Below, in pieces: positions 6,113-9,752 of a stretch of DNA of 9,752 nucleotides (within the stretch, counting starts at the first letter, position 1; every line of letters starts with the position of its first letter). The notes beneath the pieces were generated by a model. The model was not told where the DNA came from. It did no database searches and was given only the letters and a program-made list of their open reading frames with translations. A program made the translations under genes and the position numbers. The DNA comes from Gammaproteobacteria bacterium (GTDB taxonomy: Bacteria > Pseudomonadota > Gammaproteobacteria > Chromatiales > Chromatiaceae), in contig JADWMH010000063.1 in assembly GCA_015767355.1 (NCBI GenBank), positions 509 through 10,260 of the forward strand. The letters are read 5' to 3'.

Positions 6113-7590
6113 TTCTCATCGGGAACGCACATCGGGGTTAACTCGGAGTTCAATTCGACAATCTCCAACCGGTGATTGCTGCAGGGGTGCTGTGGTGATG
6201 GTCCCTGTGTCATCAGAATCTTGCCATCTTCAATATTCCGGTCGGCGCACCAGCGGCGTATAAAGGGGCTCCAGTCCTGACGGTCTGTTTTGACCTTGAC
6301 CGGCATTACGCCATAGGAGAACTGCAACTCCTTGCAGGTCTTCTCGCGATGACTGAAGGCGATGATCCACACAGGCAGGCGAAAACGTGTGACATTTCTC
6401 GCGGTATCGCCGCTTGCAGTGGGGACTATGACGGCCAGCGGCAGGGAGCGTTCGATGATGTGGTGTATGCTCAGGGCAATCACATTGACTGAATCGACCT
6501 CCCACTCTCTCTCCTGCCGTAGCAGGCTTTGGTCGATTTCGTGCTTCAGATGCCAAATCGGCCGGTCCGGCTCGGTAGCCGCAGCGATACGTGCAAGCAT
6601 ACTGACCGACTCTTCGGGATAATTACCCATTGCAGATTCTCCCGAGAGCATCACGCAGTCGGTGCCGTCGAGGATGGCGTTGGCGACATCGGTGGCCTCG
6701 GCGCGCGTCGGACGGCTGTAGTCGGTCATCGATTCGAGCATTTGCGTGGCGGTAATTACAGGCTTGCCGGAGTGATTAGCCTGGTGCATGATCTGTTTCT
6801 GCACTGAAGCAATGCGCTCGATAGGTATCTCCACGCCGAGGTCGCCGCGCGCTATCATCAAACCATCTGTGACCTCGAGGATTTCATCGATCAGATCAAG
6901 CGCTTCAATGCGCTCGATCTTGGCGATGATAAAGGGATCATAGTCCAGCTCGCGTGCTGCCTTTCTGACAGCTTTGATATCCTCCGCCGAGGCAACAAAT
7001 GACTGGCTGACAGCGTCAACTCTGTTTTCGGCGGCAAAGGCAAGCCAGCGCTGGTCATTTTCTGTAAATGCATCCACACCCAGATCGATACCCGGCAGAT
7101 TGAGTCCTTTGCGGGAGCTCAGCAGGCCGCCAACGATGACTTCACACTCGACATCATTACCATTGGACTGAAGAACCTCCAGCTGGATGAAACCATCGTT
7201 GAGAAACAAACGGTCTCCCTGCCTGACAGCCGCCGGCAGCCCCTTGAAACTGACGGAGAAGCGTTCGCGAGTTCCCTTGATCTGATCGGTTGTGAGGGTA
7301 ATGTACTCTCCCTTTTGCAGGGTAAAGGGTTCGTCGAGTTCTCCAATTCGCATCTTGGGTCCGGAGAGATCGGCCATGATGGCAATATGAAGGCCGCTGG
7401 ATGCAGAAACTTCCCGGATGCGTTTGATAAGATTGCGATGGTAGTCGAAATCCCCGTGAGAGAAGTTCAGGCGTGCAATATTCATGCCTGACTGCATCAG
7501 TTTCTCCAGCATCTCCGTGGAGTCAGATGCCGGGCCGATGGTGCAGATAATCTTTGTTTTGTGATTGGGGGTGTATTGACTGAAGCTCAT
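6106..7590 (-). CDS. pyk: Pyruvate kinase
   Basis: The protein has 494 residues, a usual length for the family. It converts phosphoenolpyruvate and ADP to pyruvate and ATP, the last step of glycolysis, in the cytoplasm. The N-terminus KTKIICTIGPAS and NFSHG (42-46) are family signatures. SGPKMRIGEL (76-85) marks the edge of the B domain. Catalytic Lys224 and metal ligand Glu226 lie in IIAKIER, the second ligand is Asp250 in MIARGDLGVEIP, and ITATQMLESM (279-288) and PTRAEATDVANAILDGTD (294-311) complete the active site. The C-terminal domain has VPTASGDTARNVTRFR (389-404) but ends in a less usual tail, NHRLEIVEL plus about 14 residues. No good Shine-Dalgarno is visible before the ATG, although the protein start fits the family. 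The gene may be read alone or from the glycine-zipper gene upstream. Confidence 0.96.
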   Translation of the reverse strand: MSFSQYTPNHKTKIICTIGPASDSTEMLEKLMQSGMNIARLNFSHGDFDYHRNLIKRIREVSASSGLHIAIMADLSGPKMRIGELDEPFTLQKGEYITLTTDQIKGTRERFSVSFKGLPAAVRQGDRLFLNDGFIQLEVLQSNGNDVECEVIVGGLLSSRKGLNLPGIDLGVDAFTENDQRWLAFAAENRVDAVSQSFVASAEDIKAVRKAARELDYDPFIIAKIERIEALDLIDEILEVTDGLMIARGDLGVEIPIERIASVQKQIMHQANHSGKPVITATQMLESMTDYSRPTRAEATDVANAILDGTDCVMLSGESAMGNYPEESVSMLARIAAATEPDRPIWHLKHEIDQSLLRQEREWEVDSVNVIALSIHHIIERSLPLAVIVPTASGDTARNVTRFRLPVWIIAFSHREKTCKELQFSYGVMPVKVKTDRQDWSPFIRRWCADRNIEDGKILMTQGPSPQHPCSNHRLEIVELNSELTPMCVPDEKF

Positions 7591-7618
7591 AAAACCAGGA
7601 GAGAAAGTTTGTAGTCGT

Positions 7619-7733
7619 CAGTTTGCAGTTGGCAGCAAAACAAGTAAAAAAAGTTGGCGACATTGGCGACAATAGACAATTTGCAGCTGTTTCATGTTAT
7701 TACTGCAAACTGCCTACTGCGAACCGCCAACTG
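7619..7733. repeat. Spacer of degenerate CAGTTTGCAGTTGGC words with inverted and tandem repeats
   Basis: CAGTTTGCAGT (7619-7629) is inverted at ACTGCAAACTG (7702-7712), and CAGTTGGC (7626-7633) is inverted at GCCAACTG (7726-7733). Inside, TTGGCGACA occurs twice in tandem (7654-7671), next to a run of seven A (seven T on the minus strand). The segment lies between the glycine-zipper gene and pyruvate kinase on the minus strand. It may help end the first transcript or be a remnant of a dispersed repeat. No gene is seen in it. Confidence 0.5.
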
Positions 7734-7737
7734 TTTT

Positions 7738-8046
7738 TTAGTCGTTGCCGCTGCCTTTCTTGGCGCCTTCGACTGCTCCTTCTCCGGTGCCTTCTACCAG
7801 GCCGCCAACTGCACCTGCAGCGCCGCCAACGACACCGCCGACAATGGGTACGACTTCATTGCCTTTTTTTGCCCCTTCAGCTGTTCCTTCAGCAGTGCCG
7901 GTCACTGCGCCGCCAGCTGCTCCGGCAGTTCCGCCTAAGGTTCCGCCAACGACATCGCCTGTCTTCTCAGCCAGGTTTTTGTCATCTTCTGCATAAGCAG
8001 CTGCTGAGAACGCCAGGATAGATGCCAGTAAAATCATTTTTTTCAT
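7738..8046 (-). CDS. Small exported glycine-zipper protein with an internal duplication
   Basis: The protein has 102 residues. The N-terminus MKKMILLASILAFSAAAYA is a signal peptidase I type signal peptide, cleaved before EDDKNLAEK. The mature part is almost wholly Gly/Ala/Val/Thr/Glu and consists of two related units of about 29 residues. The first runs from GGTLGGTAGAAGG to EGAKKG, the second from GGVVGGAAGAVGG to EGAKKG, joined by NEVVPIV. The GxxxG spacing suggests membrane-embedded helices packed in a hairpin, with acidic and basic ends. The frame extends upstream to 8244, but the ATG at 8046 has GGAG six bases before it and starts at the signal peptide. A good promoter and a palindrome lie just upstream. 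It should be periplasmic or envelope-associated; its function is unknown. Confidence 0.82.
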   Translation of the reverse strand: MKKMILLASILAFSAAAYAEDDKNLAEKTGDVVGGTLGGTAGAAGGAVTGTAEGTAEGAKKGNEVVPIVGGVVGGAAGAVGGLVEGTGEGAVEGAKKGSGND

Positions 8047-8067
8047 ATTTTTCTCCAAAAGATATTG

Positions 8068-8097
8068 AATTGCGGAAGAAAATTTCTTCCCGCAATT
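8068..8097. promoter_or_regulatory. Palindrome in the leader of the glycine-zipper gene
   Basis: AATTGCGGAAGAAA and TTTCTTCCCGCAATT are reverse complements apart from one extra C, centred on AAATTT. The dyad spans about +1 to +28 of the transcript predicted from the adjacent promoter, ending about 22 bases before the start codon. It could be an operator for a dimeric regulator or a 5' hairpin that protects the mRNA. I cannot assign a regulator. Confidence 0.5.
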
Positions 8098-8100
8098 GTC

Positions 8101-8129
8101 ATTTTGTAGCTTAAAAATTCCACTGTCAA
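8101..8129 (-). promoter_or_regulatory. Sigma70-type promoter of the glycine-zipper gene
   Basis: On the minus strand a perfect TTGACA (8129-8124) is followed after 17 bases by CAAAAT (8106-8101, four of six to TATAAT). The predicted transcript start is near 8095, leaving a leader of about 50 bases before the ATG at 8046. Confidence 0.55.
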
Positions 8130-8252
8130 CATCAATTCCTACATGCTGCAAGAGCATTTGTGTAGAGTTGCGCCAAAAAATAATCACATGTCCACATAAA
8201 ATGTGCTTAACTTGGTGATGGTTTAACCGCTTACTGATTCTCATTTGAGTCG

Positions 8253-8780
8253 ATGAAATATCTGCAAATCCTGCGTGGCGTTCTCTTATTGCTGCTGTTG
8301 TTCATCAGTCCACTGGTGGCAGCTGTGAGTAGCAGCCACGAAATTCCTGACGAACTGCCCGAATTGGAGCAGATCAATGCAATTATCAATGCAGATGAAG
8401 CTCCCCCGGGAGTCGTCTTTGTTATCTACGAATATGACGAGTCTGCTTTTACCTGGATCATGCCCAGGCTGGTCTACTATACGACGTTGATTCATCAGCG
8501 TTTTGCCGATCTTCCTGTTGCTGTTGTTTCACATGGCGAAGAGATGTTGTCACTGACGAAGGAGAGCGCCGAAATTTACCCGGAAGTCCATTTTGATCTG
8601 GAGACTCTGGTGAAGGAGCTGGATGTTGTGTTTCATGTTTGCGGCTCATTTGCCTCTCTCAATGATATTGCAGAGAGTGAATTTCCGGATGTCATCGATG
8701 TCGTCCCCTTTGCTCCAGCCCAGGTAAGCGATTACAAATCGCTTGACTATGTTGTGATCGATGCGGAGTTGTCAGAATGA
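8253..8780 (+). CDS. Exported DsrE-like protein
   Basis: The protein has 175 residues. A clear signal peptide (about 1-24, with a run of leucines and ending LVAA) directs it to the periplasm. The mature part, from about residue 50, shows the alternating beta/alpha pattern of the DsrE/DsrF-like fold: GVVFVIYEYDES, LPVAVVSHGEEM, LVKELDVVFHVCGSFASL, then DVIDVVPFAPAQVSDY and a final YVVIDAEL strand. The only cysteine, Cys130 in VFHVCGSF, is at the place where DsrE-like proteins often carry a functional Cys. DsrE proteins act in sulfur transfer, but exported members are poorly characterised. A weak GAG lies before the ATG. The stop overlaps the next start as ATGA, so translation of the cupin-Sel1 gene is probably coupled. 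The gene is divergent from the glycine-zipper gene. The family call is moderately sure, from fold pattern rather than strong motifs. Confidence 0.7.
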   Translation: MKYLQILRGVLLLLLLFISPLVAAVSSSHEIPDELPELEQINAIINADEAPPGVVFVIYEYDESAFTWIMPRLVYYTTLIHQRFADLPVAVVSHGEEMLSLTKESAEIYPEVHFDLETLVKELDVVFHVCGSFASLNDIAESEFPDVIDVVPFAPAQVSDYKSLDYVVIDAELSE

Positions 8781-9752
8781 ACGACCTCTTCAGACGGCAA
8801 GTCAAACCTGGTGTTGAAGAAAAATTCACCGGAGTGAGCCGGCAAATTGCGCAAAACTGGCGCATACTGGAACACGGCGAACGGGCATCCTGCATGTGGC
8901 TGTCTTCGCGCATCGGCCAGCTGCATAGGGAGTTGGACAGGAGCGCTGAATTTCACTACAAGGTGCGGCAAATCGGGGATTTGGCGGCAGGCAGCAAGCC
9001 TTATCACTGGATTCCGCTTGTTGAACACGACAATTGCCGTTCCGGTCTGCTCTACCTGCCTCCAGGCGGCCGGATTGCCATGCATGACCATCCGCATAGT
9101 ATCGGCGTCTCCATGGTGCTCGATGGAACTCCGCTGATCTCTCAATGTGATCGGGTACCAGGGCGCAGGCATGCGTTCACTCAGCTTGCACAGGAGGAGA
9201 TCTCTTGTAGAAGGCTGCAGCCGCATCAGAAAAGTTTTATTTTTCCGCAAAAGAGCAATATGCATGGTTTTTCGTCATCGGGGTCATCCTGCTTACTGTT
9301 GAATAGTGTGTTCCAGAGAAAAGCTATGCATCATCATCGTTTGTTATCTGGACAACTGATCAGTCGATCTCTTTTTGGAGAGCATTTCTCCTCAGCTCTT
9401 CTGCCGGCAATGTTTCTCTCGATGTCTCTTTCGCTCCCGGCATCGGTTTACGCAGATGATGCTTTTCATTCCGTGGATAGTGCCACAACTGTGCTGGCTG
9501 AGATGCCTTTTGATACGCTCGAAAGATACGCGCTGGATGGAAACGTAGAGGCACAGGCGTCGCTTGCCGGGCGCTACTCAAGCGGAGTCGGAGTACAAAA
9601 AGATCTCTACAGGGCCGGCATCTGGTATCGACGCGCTGCCGAAGGCGGGTGTACTGAAGCACAGTACCGGATTGGCGTGATGCTGATCGACGGCGAAGGC
9701 ATTACTGAAGACAGCAACGAGGGACTCGAGTGGATATTCAGGGCGTCGCAGG
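8777..9752 (+). CDS. Three-histidine cupin (thiol dioxygenase-like) joined to signal-peptide-like segment and Sel1 repeats (partial)
   Basis: The frame is open from the ATG at 8777 to the right edge, giving 325 codons. Residues about 75-180 form a cupin: YLPPGGRIAMHDHPH (His103, His105) and, later, NMHGFSSSG (His163). HDHP and NxH are the iron-binding pattern of 2-aminoethanethiol and plant cysteine oxidases, which oxidise thiols to sulfinates. Residues about 205-226 are hydrophobic and end PASVYA before DDAF, like a signal peptide or membrane anchor. Sel1-type repeats follow from about 255: AQASLAGRYSSGVGVQKD with WYRRAAEGG, then AQYRIGVMLIDGEGITED. The layout suggests a cytoplasmic cupin and a periplasmic Sel1 part. 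An ATG at 9326 could start a separate exported Sel1 protein, but no stop divides them. It overlaps the DsrE-like gene by four bases. Enzymatic activity is inference. Confidence 0.78.
   Translation, partial: MNDLFRRQVKPGVEEKFTGVSRQIAQNWRILEHGERASCMWLSSRIGQLHRELDRSAEFHYKVRQIGDLAAGSKPYHWIPLVEHDNCRSGLLYLPPGGRIAMHDHPHSIGVSMVLDGTPLISQCDRVPGRRHAFTQLAQEEISCRRLQPHQKSFIFPQKSNMHGFSSSGSSCLLLNSVFQRKAMHHHRLLSGQLISRSLFGEHFSSALLPAMFLSMSLSLPASVYADDAFHSVDSATTVLAEMPFDTLERYALDGNVEAQASLAGRYSSGVGVQKDLYRAGIWYRRAAEGGCTEAQYRIGVMLIDGEGITEDSNEGLEWIFRASQ

Noticed and set aside
8047..8244. Longer N-terminus for the exported glycine-zipper protein (start at 8244)
   Set aside because: It would run through the promoter and palindrome and place 66 residues before a clear signal peptide with its own ribosome-binding site.
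8747..9265. 172-codon minus-strand frame opposite the cupin
   Set aside because: The plus frame carries the conserved HDHP and NMH cupin motifs; the minus frame shows none and is a shadow.

Overview
The window looks like chromosomal DNA of a gammaproteobacterium. The basis is the gene types: a CBS/nucleotidyltransferase plus DnaQ-like exonuclease pair, a ChaN-type haem-binding lipoprotein, glycine-zipper envelope proteins, and a trace of the C-terminus of a Nudix-ThiE fusion. Codon use is balanced, with moderate GC. A DsrE-like exported protein next to a thiol-dioxygenase-like cupin fits a sulfur-metabolising lineage, but this placement is inference. There are no rRNA or tRNA genes, CRISPR arrays, intact insertion sequences or phage genes.

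Region 1 (1-2762, minus strand). A cNMP-binding/CBS/DUF294 signalling protein is followed after 15 bases by a DnaQ-like 3'-5' exonuclease that runs off the left edge, probably as one operon. Upstream is a ~290-base intergenic stretch with a possible broken small ORF and a repeated TGTCCA-type sequence at each end.

Region 2 (2760-4758, minus strand). Here lie a YkgJ-type cysteine-cluster protein, a 65-codon C-terminal relic of thiamine-phosphate synthase, a glycine-zipper lipoprotein and a 64-residue eight-cysteine protein with its own promoter. Variants of TAAGGAGTTGTCCA follow three of the stop codons, and one pair forms a 12-bp inverted repeat.

Region 3 (4830-8129). A ChaN-family lipoprotein with a C-terminal PDZ domain (plus) converges on pyruvate kinase (minus). 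Between them is a 23-bp imperfect inverted repeat made of TTTTAGG-like words that includes the pyruvate kinase stop codon. Upstream of pyruvate kinase is a second repeat-rich spacer, then a small exported glycine-zipper protein with an internal duplication, a good sigma70-type promoter and a palindrome near its transcript start.

Region 4 (8253-9752, plus strand). This is the most unusual part. An exported DsrE-like protein overlaps by ATGA a long open frame that joins a three-histidine cupin of the cysteamine/cysteine dioxygenase (ADO/PCO) type, an internal signal-peptide-like segment and Sel1 repeats, and runs off the right edge. The two genes are probably translationally coupled and may form an undescribed thiol or sulfur handling or sensing module.
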